Shown: positions 10,150-17,368 of the stretch, piece by piece
Layout of the letters: the number at the start of each line of letters is the position of its first letter
Numbering within the stretch: the first letter of the stretch is position 1
NCBI RefSeq assembly: GCF_021184025.1
Contig: NZ_CP036537.1
Span: forward strand, 2,356,001-2,420,000
Source of the DNA: Rhodopseudomonas boonkerdii
Lineage (GTDB): Bacteria > Pseudomonadota > Alphaproteobacteria > Rhizobiales > Xanthobacteraceae
Length of the DNA: 64,000 nt
Direction: 5' to 3'
Made by a program: the position numbers and the translations under genes
Notes under the pieces: model-generated
Told to the model about the DNA's origin: nothing
The model's input: the letters and a program-made list of their open reading frames with translations, nothing else
Database searches by the model: none

Positions 10150-10178
10150 AGATTGGTATATGGTATGCCAGTTGTCAA
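10150..10178 (-). promoter_or_regulatory. Promoter with 17-bp operator (CBS gene)
   Basis: On the minus strand a perfect -35 TTGACA (10178-10173) is followed after 17 bp by CAATCT (10155-10150). The spacer is filled by TGGTATATGGTATGCCA (plus-strand text, 10154-10170), one of six similar operators in the oxalate cluster. Repressor binding here should block RNA polymerase. Confidence 0.6.
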
Positions 10179-10283
10179 CGCGTGATATCGCGGATTACAA
10201 CCAAAATCCGCAAATGGGACAGTGATGCTGCCGTTTCTCGCCGTTTTTGTCGTGCGTTTTCGGTATCACGAGATTTCGTAGCG

Positions 10284-10300
10284 CTTTATCTGGTATGCCA
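10284..10300. promoter_or_regulatory. Secondary operator half-site
   Basis: The text TGGTATGCCA at 10291-10300 reproduces the right half of the 17-bp operator, about 210 bp upstream of the CBS gene. The left half (CTTTATC) does not match. It may be an auxiliary site. Confidence 0.35.
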
Positions 10301-10356
10301 CGGTAGTTTTCTCTGCCTTCGTGACGCCTCTGATCTGCCACAAGGACTGCCACACG

Positions 10357-10391
10357 AAAAATGCGCTCATCCCCGCGAATGAGCGCATTTC
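10357..10391 (-). terminator. Terminator of the OxlT-like gene
   Basis: Stem AAATGCGCTCAT paired with ATGAGCGCATTT around an 8-base loop, 28 bp past the transporter stop codon. On the minus strand the stem runs into a short T-run. Confidence 0.7.
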
Positions 10392-10418
10392 GACGGTTTG
10401 AGAAACCGCTTTCCGGCG

Positions 10419-11705
10419 TCAGTTCATCGCCTTGGCCACGACCACCTTGCGCCACGGCTTGAGCACGAACAGGGCCAGCAGCGAGGCGAGGATGTTGGCG
10501 CCGGCGGCGATCAGGAACACGCTGTCCCAATGGCCGGACGATTGCTGCATGTAGTTCGCGACCGGCACGAGCAGCGCCGCGGTGCCTTTTGCCGTGTAGA
10601 GCAGGCCGGCATTGGTGGTGGCGAATTTGGCGCCGAACGTGTCCGTACAGGTCGACGGGAAGAGCGAATAGATCTCACCCCAGGCGAAGAACACGAAGCC
10701 CGACAGCAGCACGAACCACAGGGGATCCTGGCCCCACATATACAGCGCCCAGATGCCGAGGCCTTCCATGCCGAAGGCGATGAACATCGTGTTCTCGCGG
10801 CCGATCATGTCGGAGACCCAGCCGAAGAACGGACGCGTCAGGCCATTGAGTACGCGGTCGATGGTGGCGGCGAAGGTGACGGCGGTCATCGTCATCGCCA
10901 TCAGTGTCACCGGCACATTGTCGATTTTCCAGTCGGCGGCGATGGGCTTGAGGTTCGCGGTCACCATCAGGCCGCCGGCGCCCACAATCACGAACATGAA
11001 ATACATCAGCCAGAAGATCGGGTGGCGGATGACTTCGGTGGGCGCGTAGTTGCGGCGGGTCTGGATGATGTTGGCATTCTGCACCACCGTCGGGACCTGG
11101 CCGGCCTTCGGCGCGAACAGGAAGAAGGCGAGGAGCACGATGATGATGCCCTGGCCGAGACCGAAATAGAGGAACGTGGTCTGGAAGCCGGAATCCTTGA
11201 TCATCGCCTGGATCGGCGCCACGGTGAGCGCGGAGCCCGCACCGAAGCCGGCGGCGGTGATGCCGGCGGCGAGGCCGCGCTTGTCGGGAAACCACTTCAG
11301 CGCATTGCCGACGCAGGTGCCGTAGACGCCGCCGGCGCCAATGCCGGCGATGATCATGCCGAGATAGAATCCGTTGAGCGTGGTGGCCTGCGCATTGATC
11401 GCCCAGCCCAGGCCGCAGAGGATGCCGCCGACGAGCACGACGATCTTCGGGCCGTATTTATCCACGAACCAGCCCTCGACCGGCACCAGCCAGGTTTCGA
11501 ACAGCACGAACAGCGTGAAGGCCCACTGGATCGAGGCGCGGTCCCAACCGAATTTTTTCTGGATGTCGGGGACGAAGAACGTCCAGCCGTATTGATAGTT
11601 GGCGATCATCACCATGGCGCCGACGCCGATAGCGAGTTGCGTCCAGCGATAGGCATCGCTGACCCGCGCGGCCGTGGGCGCCGCTCCGTGAACTGCATCA
11701 GTCAT
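10419..11705 (-). CDS. oxlT: OxlT-like oxalate/formate antiporter (MFS)
   Basis: A 428-residue major facilitator with about 12 membrane helices. Features of the oxalate:formate antiporter branch include the N-terminal WTQLAIGVGAMVMIANYQYGW, the family signature DKYGPK between helices 2 and 3, and charged residues within otherwise hydrophobic segments: Arg284 (DRVLNGLTRPFFG) and Lys373 (LLYTAKGTAALL). By position these look like OxlT Arg272 and Lys355, which bind the oxalate dianion; that equivalence is inference. The gene sits beside tctA and close to oxc and frc, and has its own operator-bearing promoter and terminator. It would exchange external oxalate for formate produced inside. Confidence 0.85.
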   Translation of the reverse strand: MTDAVHGAAPTAARVSDAYRWTQLAIGVGAMVMIANYQYGWTFFVPDIQKKFGWDRASIQWAFTLFVLFETWLVPVEGWFVDKYGPKIVVLVGGILCGLGWAINAQATTLNGFYLGMIIAGIGAGGVYGTCVGNALKWFPDKRGLAAGITAAGFGAGSALTVAPIQAMIKDSGFQTTFLYFGLGQGIIIVLLAFFLFAPKAGQVPTVVQNANIIQTRRNYAPTEVIRHPIFWLMYFMFVIVGAGGLMVTANLKPIAADWKIDNVPVTLMAMTMTAVTFAATIDRVLNGLTRPFFGWVSDMIGRENTMFIAFGMEGLGIWALYMWGQDPLWFVLLSGFVFFAWGEIYSLFPSTCTDTFGAKFATTNAGLLYTAKGTAALLVPVANYMQQSSGHWDSVFLIAAGANILASLLALFVLKPWRKVVVAKAMN

Positions 11706-11755
11706 ACTTCCTCCTAATGCGCTGTTCTATTGCGTGTTCGACAGCTGCAACCGGG

Positions 11756-11784
11756 AGTTTGGTATATGATATGCCAACTAACAA
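11756..11784 (-). promoter_or_regulatory. Promoter with 17-bp operator (OxlT-like gene)
   Basis: Near-perfect palindrome TTGGTATATGATATGCCAA at 11759-11777, the most symmetric of the set. On the minus strand TTGTTA (11784-11779) and CAAACT (11761-11756) flank it at 17-bp spacing. It is 54 bp upstream of the transporter start. Confidence 0.6.
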
Positions 11785-11863
11785 GCGGAATTTTGACAAT
11801 TTGTCGCAGCTAGTTTCGCATAACTGAATGTTGCGCCGCAGAAGGGCTGGCCTTCAACCAATA

Positions 11864-11893
11864 GCAAAAACCGGCGGGAAAATCCGCCGGCTT
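11864..11893 (-). terminator. Rho-independent terminator after tctA
   Basis: Stem CCGGCGG paired with CCGCCGG around a short A-rich loop, followed on the minus strand by a T-rich run. It lies 30 bp beyond the tctA stop and separates the tct operon from the OxlT-like gene. Confidence 0.85.
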
Positions 11894-11922
11894 TTGTTTT
11901 TGAACGGCTATTTGACCTGTCG

Positions 11923-13428
11923 TTACGCTGTTGCAGTACGTGTGCGCAGGCGGGCCAGGCCGTTCGAGATCACCGACCAGAACAGCGCGATGAGACCAAG
12001 GATCATGATGGTCGAGACCAGCGGATTGGAGAAGAAGATCCCGAGCGATCCCTGAGAGCCGAGCAGGGACTGCCGGAAGGCTTCTTCGGCCTTGTCGCCG
12101 AGCACGATGGCGAGCACCAGCGGTGCCAGCGGATAGTTACATTTCTTCAGTGCGTAGCCGATCACGCCGAACACCAGCATCATCACCACGTCGAACGTGG
12201 AGTTGTGCACGGAATAGGCGCCGATCGCACACAGCACGAGGATGAGCGGCGCGATGATGCTGAATGGCACGCGCAGGATGGCGGCGAAGATCGGCACGCA
12301 GGTCAGCACGATGATCAGACCGACCAGATTGCCGAGATACATCGAGGCGATGAGGCCCCAGACGAATTCCTTCTGCTCGACGAACAGCATCGGACCGGGC
12401 TGCAGACCCCAGATCAGCAGACCGCCGAGCAGCACGGCTGCAGTCGGCGAGCCGGGGACGCCGAGCGACAGCATCGGCAGCAGCGCCGAGGTGCCGGCGG
12501 CATGCGCGGCGGTCTCCGGCGCGATGACGCCCTCGATTTCGCCCTTGCCAAAATTCTTGCCGTTCTTCGACACGCGCTTGGCGATGCCGTAGCTCATGAA
12601 AGAGGCCGGTGTTGCGCCCGCGGGCGTGACGCCCATCCAGCAGCCGATGATGCAGGAGCGCAGCGACGTCATCCAGTATTGCGGCAGGCTCATCCACGTG
12701 CGCAGCACGACACGCAGGTCGATCTTCGCCTTGCCGCCGCGGAAGTTGAGGCCTTCTTCCATGGTCAGGAAGATTTCGCCCAGGCCGAACAGGCCGATGA
12801 CCGCGATCAGGAAGTCGAAACCGTTCAGCATTTCGGTGAAGCCGAAAGTGAGGCGAAGCTGGCCGGTAATGGAATCGAGGCCGACGGCGGCGAGCGCGAA
12901 GCCGATCATCATGGCCGCAATGGTCTTGAATGGCGGCTCCTTGCTCAATCCGACGAAACTACAGAAGGCGAGGAAATAGACCGCGAATTTCTCCGCGGGC
13001 CCGAATCGTAAGGCGAAGCCTGCGACCAGTGGCGCGACCAGCGTGATCATGATGACGGCAAACAGTGCGCCAACGAAAGAGGAGGTGAACGCGGCGGTGA
13101 GCGATTCCGCGGCTTTGCCCTGCTGGGCCATCGGATAGCCGTCGAAGGTGGTCGCCACCGACCATGGTTCGCCCGGGATATTGAACAGGATCGAGGTGAT
13201 CGCACCTCCGAACAGCGCGCCCCAATAGATACAAGACAGCATGATGATCGCCGAGGTCGGCGGCATGCTGAAGGTGAGGGGGAGCAGGATGGCGACACCA
13301 TTGGCGCCGCCGAGACCAGGCAGCACGCCAATGATCACGCCAAGCACGATGCCGAGTATCATCACGGCGATGTTGAAGGGCTCCAGAGCGACCGCGAAGC
13401 CGTGAAACAGATTGACGAGTTCTTCCAT
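11923..13428 (-). CDS. tctA: Tripartite tricarboxylate transporter large permease TctA
   Basis: A 501-residue integral membrane protein with about 11-12 helices and the TctA hallmarks: the early glycine-rich GVLPGLGGANG (about 33-43), PTSAIIMLSCIYWGALFGG, and a second repeat GVPGSPTAAVLLGGLLIWGL (about 322-341). It forms the transport channel with TctB and receives substrate from periplasmic TctC. The order on the minus strand is tctC-tctB-tctA, with 91-bp and 38-bp gaps, then a terminator. Location inside the oxalate cluster, with an operator upstream of tctC, suggests oxalate or a related dicarboxylate as substrate; this is inference. Confidence 0.93.
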   Translation of the reverse strand: MEELVNLFHGFAVALEPFNIAVMILGIVLGVIIGVLPGLGGANGVAILLPLTFSMPPTSAIIMLSCIYWGALFGGAITSILFNIPGEPWSVATTFDGYPMAQQGKAAESLTAAFTSSFVGALFAVIMITLVAPLVAGFALRFGPAEKFAVYFLAFCSFVGLSKEPPFKTIAAMMIGFALAAVGLDSITGQLRLTFGFTEMLNGFDFLIAVIGLFGLGEIFLTMEEGLNFRGGKAKIDLRVVLRTWMSLPQYWMTSLRSCIIGCWMGVTPAGATPASFMSYGIAKRVSKNGKNFGKGEIEGVIAPETAAHAAGTSALLPMLSLGVPGSPTAAVLLGGLLIWGLQPGPMLFVEQKEFVWGLIASMYLGNLVGLIIVLTCVPIFAAILRVPFSIIAPLILVLCAIGAYSVHNSTFDVVMMLVFGVIGYALKKCNYPLAPLVLAIVLGDKAEEAFRQSLLGSQGSLGIFFSNPLVSTIMILGLIALFWSVISNGLARLRTRTATA

Positions 13429-13466
13429 GTCGAAAAGTCCTTGAACCGACTGTCAGGCGCGACGGA

Positions 13467-13964
13467 TTACAGACCGAGCAGTTCTTCGACCGGCCCTTTC
13501 GGAAGCGGCACGAGGAACCAGCGTTCGAAAATGAGATAGGTGACGATCGGCATGCCGAGCGAAATCGCGGCGACGATCGGCCAGTTGTATTTGCCGAGCC
13601 AGCGCATGAACCAGGCGATGAAGATCATCGATGCGACGTACAGTCCGATGAAGGGCAGGGACGCCACATAGATTCCTGTGGGAATGACGACGCTGAACAC
13701 CTGACCGAGCTGCCCCCATTCGGCGAAGAGCAGATCGTCCTCTTCTCGCAAGGTGTTGAAGAGGTTCACGAGGCTGGAGATGATGATGAACAGGCCGATG
13801 TAGAACGGGAAGAAGCCCGCCTTTGGCCCTTCCGCGCCCCAGTTGATGCCGGCCTTGATGCTGCCATAGACGACAAGGGCTCCGAACAGGCCGATAACGG
13901 TGGTGACGCCGGCCTCGACCGCTTTATGAGTCGGACCTGTGGTGTGGGAATGCTGCGTGGTCAT
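13467..13964 (-). CDS. tctB: Tripartite tricarboxylate transporter small membrane subunit TctB
   Basis: A 165-residue membrane protein with four predicted helices (about 17-37, 47-66, 90-122 and 128-150), the usual TctB size. It pairs with TctA in the inner membrane. Sequence conservation in this family is low, so the call rests on size, hydrophobic pattern (for example FPFYIGLFIIISSLVNLF) and position between tctC and tctA. The start ATG at 13964 has only a weak ribosome site; no better in-frame start precedes the first helix. Confidence 0.9.
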   Translation of the reverse strand: MTTQHSHTTGPTHKAVEAGVTTVIGLFGALVVYGSIKAGINWGAEGPKAGFFPFYIGLFIIISSLVNLFNTLREEDDLLFAEWGQLGQVFSVVIPTGIYVASLPFIGLYVASMIFIAWFMRWLGKYNWPIVAAISLGMPIVTYLIFERWFLVPLPKGPVEELLGL

Positions 13965-14055
13965 GAGACGTCCATTTCGAACTTGCGGATCGGGCTGGGA
14001 GCGGTCGGCTCAGCGACGTGAGCCGGCGCTGCGTGTGCGTCCTCGGTTCCCGCGT

Positions 14056-15081
14056 TCAGTTGCTCGCGAGGAAGCCGGCTTCCTTCATCAGCGTCTCGTG
14101 ACGCTTCTCTTCGGTGCCCACCCAGCCGGCGTAATCGCCGCCGGTCATGAAGGTGGTGTTGAAGGCGCCGCTCTTCATGAGGTCCTGCCATTCTGGCGTG
14201 GCGCGAACCTTCTTGAACAGCTCGACATAGTAATCGACCTGATCTTTGGTGGCCTTGGGCGACATGAAGATGCCGCGCAGCATCACATATTCGATATCGA
14301 GGCCCTGCGACTTGCAGGTCGGAATGTCCTTCCAGCTCTTGCCGTCGGCGATGGGCTCGTCATAGGCCATCGGCTTGCTATCGAACACGCAGAGCGGACG
14401 AACCTTGCCGCCGCGCCACTGCGCTACTGCCTCGATGGGATTGTTGACGGTGGAGTCGACGTGCTGGCCGACGAGCTGGACCGCGACTTCGCCGCCGCCC
14501 TTGTACGGGATGTAGGTGAACTTGCTGCCGATCGCCTTTTCCATGGCGACGGTGATGATCTGATCTTCCTGTTTCGAGCCGGTGCCGCCCATCTTCATGG
14601 TGCCGGGAGGCGCCGCCTTCACGGCGTCGACAAAGTCCTTCACCGTCTTGTAGGGCTTGTCAGCGTTCACCCAGAGGACGAACTCGTCGAGCGCCAGCAT
14701 GGCGACAGGGGTCATGTCCTTCCAGTTGAACGGAATGCCCGTCGCGAGCGGCGTCGTGAACAGGTTCGACAATGTAATGATGATCTTGTGCGGATTGTTG
14801 TTGGCGGTCTTCACGTCGAGAAAACCTTCGCCGCCGGCGCCGCCCGACTTGTTGATGACGACAAGGGGCTGCTTCATCAGATTGTGCTTGGTGATGATGC
14901 CCTGAATGGTGCGCGCCATCTGATCGGCGCCGCCGCCGGTGCCTGCCGGCACGATGAATTCGACCGGCCTCACCGGCTCCCATGCTGCGGAAGCAGGGAG
15001 GCTCGTCCCCAAGGCAAGAATGGACGCCGCGGCGGCCAGCGTGAGACATGAAGCCAAGCGATTCGAGGCAAAGCGTTTCAT
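14056..15081 (-). CDS. tctC: Tripartite tricarboxylate transporter binding protein TctC
   Basis: A 341-residue periplasmic binding protein with a Sec signal peptide (about 1-32, cleavage after PASA). The mature part opens with PVEFIVPAGTGGGADQMAR, the typical TctC (Bug family) start, and includes INKSGGAGGEG and the substrate-contacting region around YIPYKGGGEVAVQLVGQHVD (about 191-210). GGGAGAGAAACA precedes the ATG at 15081. An operator-bearing promoter lies 310 bp upstream, leaving a long untranslated leader. The likely ligand, by cluster context, is oxalate or a similar acid, but Bug proteins bind many carboxylates. Confidence 0.92.
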   Translation of the reverse strand: MKRFASNRLASCLTLAAAASILALGTSLPASAAWEPVRPVEFIVPAGTGGGADQMARTIQGIITKHNLMKQPLVVINKSGGAGGEGFLDVKTANNNPHKIIITLSNLFTTPLATGIPFNWKDMTPVAMLALDEFVLWVNADKPYKTVKDFVDAVKAAPPGTMKMGGTGSKQEDQIITVAMEKAIGSKFTYIPYKGGGEVAVQLVGQHVDSTVNNPIEAVAQWRGGKVRPLCVFDSKPMAYDEPIADGKSWKDIPTCKSQGLDIEYVMLRGIFMSPKATKDQVDYYVELFKKVRATPEWQDLMKSGAFNTTFMTGGDYAGWVGTEEKRHETLMKEAGFLASN

Positions 15082-15386
15082 TGTTTCTCTCCCATTCGTT
15101 CTGATGCGTCGGTCGTCCGCCGACTTGTCATCGTCAGTGCAAAGGCGTCAGCGCGTGGTCAGTTGTCCTTCGAGTTTCCAATCGGCGGGCGGGCGAACAT
15201 GCCCTTGCGCACGCCACATGCGCGCGTCAGACTGTTGAGCCGAAACGGCTCTCCTGCGGATTGGGTGGGTGGGTTTGGATCGCTGTGTCATAGCGCATAC
15301 GGCATCGCGCGCCCGTCCAGGGCCGCTCGGCCTTCGTCCTCCCCCGGTATGCTTTCTATTCAAACCTGAAGCATTACCGTTGACGC

Positions 15387-15415
15387 AGTTTGGTATGCGA
15401 TATGCCAGACGGCAA
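15387..15415 (-). promoter_or_regulatory. Promoter with 17-bp operator (tctCBA)
   Basis: TGGTATGCGATATGCCA (15391-15407) lies between TTGCCG (15415-15410) and CAAACT (15392-15387) on the minus strand, with 17-bp spacing. The CAAACT -10 is identical to that of the OxlT-like gene. Confidence 0.55.
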
Positions 15416-15494
15416 GCGATTAGAGACGTTAAAAGCGAGGGATGCCAATATGTCGCAGGGAGCGGGAATTCCCGCTGCAATGCAACCTTGAGGG

Positions 15495-15523
15495 CAAAAA
15501 AGAAGCCCCGGAAAACCGGGGCT
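15495..15523 (-). terminator. Terminator of the 45-residue peptide gene
   Basis: Stem AGCCCCGG paired with CCGGGGCT around a four-base loop, followed on the minus strand by CTTCTTTTTTG. It lies 52 bp past the stop of the small gene, which supports that gene being a real transcription unit. Confidence 0.8.
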
Positions 15524-15575
15524 AAGGTCGGGAGGAACGCAAACCGTGCGGGCGTATGCCCGCAGGAGTTGGAAA

Positions 15576-15713
15576 TCAGAGGCCGAAACGCGGCAGGTCG
15601 CCGTTGCGGATCGAAATCCTGGCGCTGGTCATCAACGCGCGGTCGATCGAAGCGAGCAGGCGGCCGAACAAGCTGGTGTTGGCGCTGACCTCAAATGAAG
15701 CAATCTTGGACAT
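15576..15713 (-). CDS. 45-residue peptide of unknown function in oxalate cluster
   Basis: A small open frame beginning MSKIASFEVSANTSLFGRLL and ending ISIRNGDLPRFGL. GGAAGGGAA lies 5-13 bases before the ATG at 15713. The middle (about 14-35) could form an amphipathic helix (FGRLLASIDRALMTSARI); there is no signal peptide or cysteine. The reality of the gene is supported by three independent elements: a ribosome site, an operator-bearing promoter 51 bp upstream, and a strong terminator 52 bp downstream. I do not recognise the family. Membrane association or modulation of a partner protein would be guesses. Confidence 0.65.
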   Translation of the reverse strand: MSKIASFEVSANTSLFGRLLASIDRALMTSARISIRNGDLPRFGL

Positions 15714-15763
15714 CGGTATTCCCTTCCAAATGGCACCGGGCGCCACGTTCTGATCTTGGATTA

Positions 15764-15792
15764 ATCTACGTATACCAGATGCCACGGACCAG
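15764..15792 (-). promoter_or_regulatory. Promoter with variant 17-bp operator (small gene)
   Basis: ACGTATACCAGATGCCA (15768-15784) matches the operator except at its left end. On the minus strand a TAGATT -10 (15768-15763) is good while the -35 (CTGGTC) is weak, so this promoter may need an activator or be the weakest of the set. Confidence 0.45.
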
Positions 15793-15868
15793 TCGTTTGT
15801 TTGCATGGCAGCAGGAGAATTTTTCAATGCAAAATCAAACGATTGGGAATTCTTATTGAAGTTCCAGC

Positions 15869-15950
15869 TGTCATTTTGAGGAGCCAGCGACGAAGCAATC
15901 CGGTCTTTGTTTGTTGCCTATGGATTGCCTCGCTGTGTTCGCAATGACGA
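15869..15950. repeat. Dispersed repeat, family D copy 1
   Basis: Degenerate dyad with GACGAAGCAATCCGG on one side and GGATTGCCTCGC...CAATGACG on the other. A fuller copy occurs at 48938-49049 and a fragment at 22351-22380. The pattern CGTCATTGCGAGC...GCAATCC is a frequent intergenic element in Bradyrhizobium-type genomes. Confidence 0.65.
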
Positions 15951-15965
15951 CCGAGAGGTCAATGC

Positions 15966-15995
15966 AAAAAAAAGGCCGCCCACTGGGCGGCCTTT
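15966..15995 (-). terminator. Rho-independent terminator after frc
   Basis: Stem AAGGCCGCCC paired with GGGCGGCCTT around a three-base loop, then a run of eight T on the minus strand. It lies 29 bp past the frc stop and ends the gntR-oxc-frc operon. Confidence 0.92.
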
Positions 15996-16023
15996 CGCAT
16001 GAGACATTTACTGGCGGCGTTGC

Positions 16024-17301
16024 TTACTCCGCGGCGACCTTGCGCGGCGGATCGACGGCGCCGCTGTCGTGAATTTCGGCGATCTGGTGATCGCTGAAGC
16101 CGAGCACCTGCTTGAGGATCTCGTCGGTGTGCTCGCCGAGCAGCGGCGAGCGCTGCACGACGGTGGGGCTATCCGACAGCTTGATTGGATTGCCGACCGA
16201 GAGATATTCGCCGCGTGTGGGATGATCGACCTTGACCATGGTGCCGGTGGCATAGAGCGATTTGTCCTCGGCGATTTCCTTCATGGACAGGATCGGACCG
16301 CAGGGGATGTCGTCCTTGTTGAGGATGTCCATCGCCTCGAACTTGGTCTTGGTCATCGTCCACTGTTCGATGCGGGCGAAGATCTCGTTGAGGCGCGGCA
16401 GGCGGACAGCCGGCTTCGCGTAGTTCGGGTCGGTCTTCCAGCCGGGCTCGCCGATGACGTCGCAGATCTTCTCCCACACCGGCGCCTGGGTGATGAAATA
16501 GATATAGGCGTTCGGGTCGGTCTCCCAGCCCTTGCACTTCAGGATACGCCCCGGCTGACCGCCGCCGCTATCGTTGCCGGCGCGCGGCACGGCATCGCCG
16601 AACGGGACGCCTTCGCCATACTGGCTGTATTCCTTCAGCGGGCCATGGGCGAGGCGCTGCTGGTCGCGCATCTTGACGCGCGAGAGGTTGAGCACGCCGT
16701 CTTGCATCGCGGCGGTGACCTTCTGGCCCTTGCCGGTCTGGGTGCGCTGATACAGCGCGGTGACGATGCCGAGCGCGAGATGCAGGCCGGTGCCGCTGTC
16801 GCCGATCTGTGCGCCGGTGACGAGCGGCAGGCCGTCGCGGAAGCCGGTCGTCGATGCGGCGCCGCCGGTGCACTGGGCGACGTTCTCATAGACTTTGCAG
16901 TCTTCGTACGGACCGGGACCAAAACCCTTGATCGAGGCGACGATCATCTTCGGGTTGATCTCCTGGATCTTCTCGAACGGAAAACCCATGCGATCGAGTA
17001 CGCCCGGTCCAAAGTTCTCGACGAGCACGTCGCACTGTTTCATCAGTGCGGTAAGGACTTCCTTGCCCTTCGGGTTCTTGGTGTCGAGGGTGATGGAACG
17101 CTTGTTGTGGTTCAGCATGGTGAAATACAGGCTGTCCACATTCGGGATATCCTGCAGCTGACCGCGGGTGATGTCGCCGACGCCAGGGCGCTCGACCTTG
17201 ATCACGTCGGCGCCGAACCAGGCGAGAAGCTGCGTGCAGGTCGGACCCGATTGCACATGAGTGAAGTCGAGAATGCGAACGCCTTTGAGCGCCTGTGTCA
17301 T
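16024..17301 (-). CDS. frc: Formyl-CoA:oxalate CoA-transferase
   Basis: A 425-residue class III CoA-transferase that moves CoA from formyl-CoA to oxalate, giving oxalyl-CoA and formate. The N-terminus [19 protein letters not shown] and length match the Oxalobacter enzyme (428 residues). The nucleophile is Asp168 in [14 protein letters not shown], equivalent to Asp169 there, and the glycine loop reads SGGGQP (245-250). It lies 67 bp downstream of oxc on the same strand and ends at a strong terminator. Together Oxc and Frc form the cyclic oxalate-decarboxylating module in the cytosol. Confidence 0.96.
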   Translation of the reverse strand: MTQALKGVRILDFTHVQSGPTCTQLLAWFGADVIKVERPGVGDITRGQLQDIPNVDSLYFTMLNHNKRSITLDTKNPKGKEVLTALMKQCDVLVENFGPGVLDRMGFPFEKIQEINPKMIVASIKGFGPGPYEDCKVYENVAQCTGGAASTTGFRDGLPLVTGAQIGDSGTGLHLALGIVTALYQRTQTGKGQKVTAAMQDGVLNLSRVKMRDQQRLAHGPLKEYSQYGEGVPFGDAVPRAGNDSGGGQPGRILKCKGWETDPNAYIYFITQAPVWEKICDVIGEPGWKTDPNYAKPAVRLPRLNEIFARIEQWTMTKTKFEAMDILNKDDIPCGPILSMKEIAEDKSLYATGTMVKVDHPTRGEYLSVGNPIKLSDSPTVVQRSPLLGEHTDEILKQVLGFSDHQIAEIHDSGAVDPPRKVAAE

Positions 17302-17353
17302 GATGTTACTCCCATTATCATTGGTCTGCCGTATCGGCAGGTGAAAGTTGAAA

Positions 17354-17368
17354 GGGGGCGAACGCCCC
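17354..17368 (-). terminator. Intercistronic hairpin between oxc and frc
   Basis: GGGGCG paired with CGCCCC around two bases, directly after the oxc stop codon, followed on the minus strand by CTTTC. It could reduce read-through into frc or protect the oxc mRNA end, giving more Oxc than Frc. Confidence 0.4.

Larger units (their letters stand above)
15082..15575. other. Intergenic region upstream of tctC
   Basis: A 494-bp stretch. It contains the tctC promoter with operator (15387-15415) and the terminator of the small gene (15495-15523). The 300-bp leader between promoter and tctC (15082-15386) has no recognised riboswitch or gene. Confidence 0.6.
15714..16023. other. Intergenic region between frc and the small gene
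   Basis: Holds the small gene's promoter and operator (15764-15792), a family D repeat (15869-15950) and the frc terminator (15966-15995). No coding potential was seen. Confidence 0.6.

Noticed and set aside
10398..11717. 439-residue plus-strand frame opposite the OxlT-like gene
   Set aside because: Composition rich in His, Glu, Asp, Arg and Gly is typical of the antisense of a GC-rich gene; the minus strand encodes a full MFS protein.
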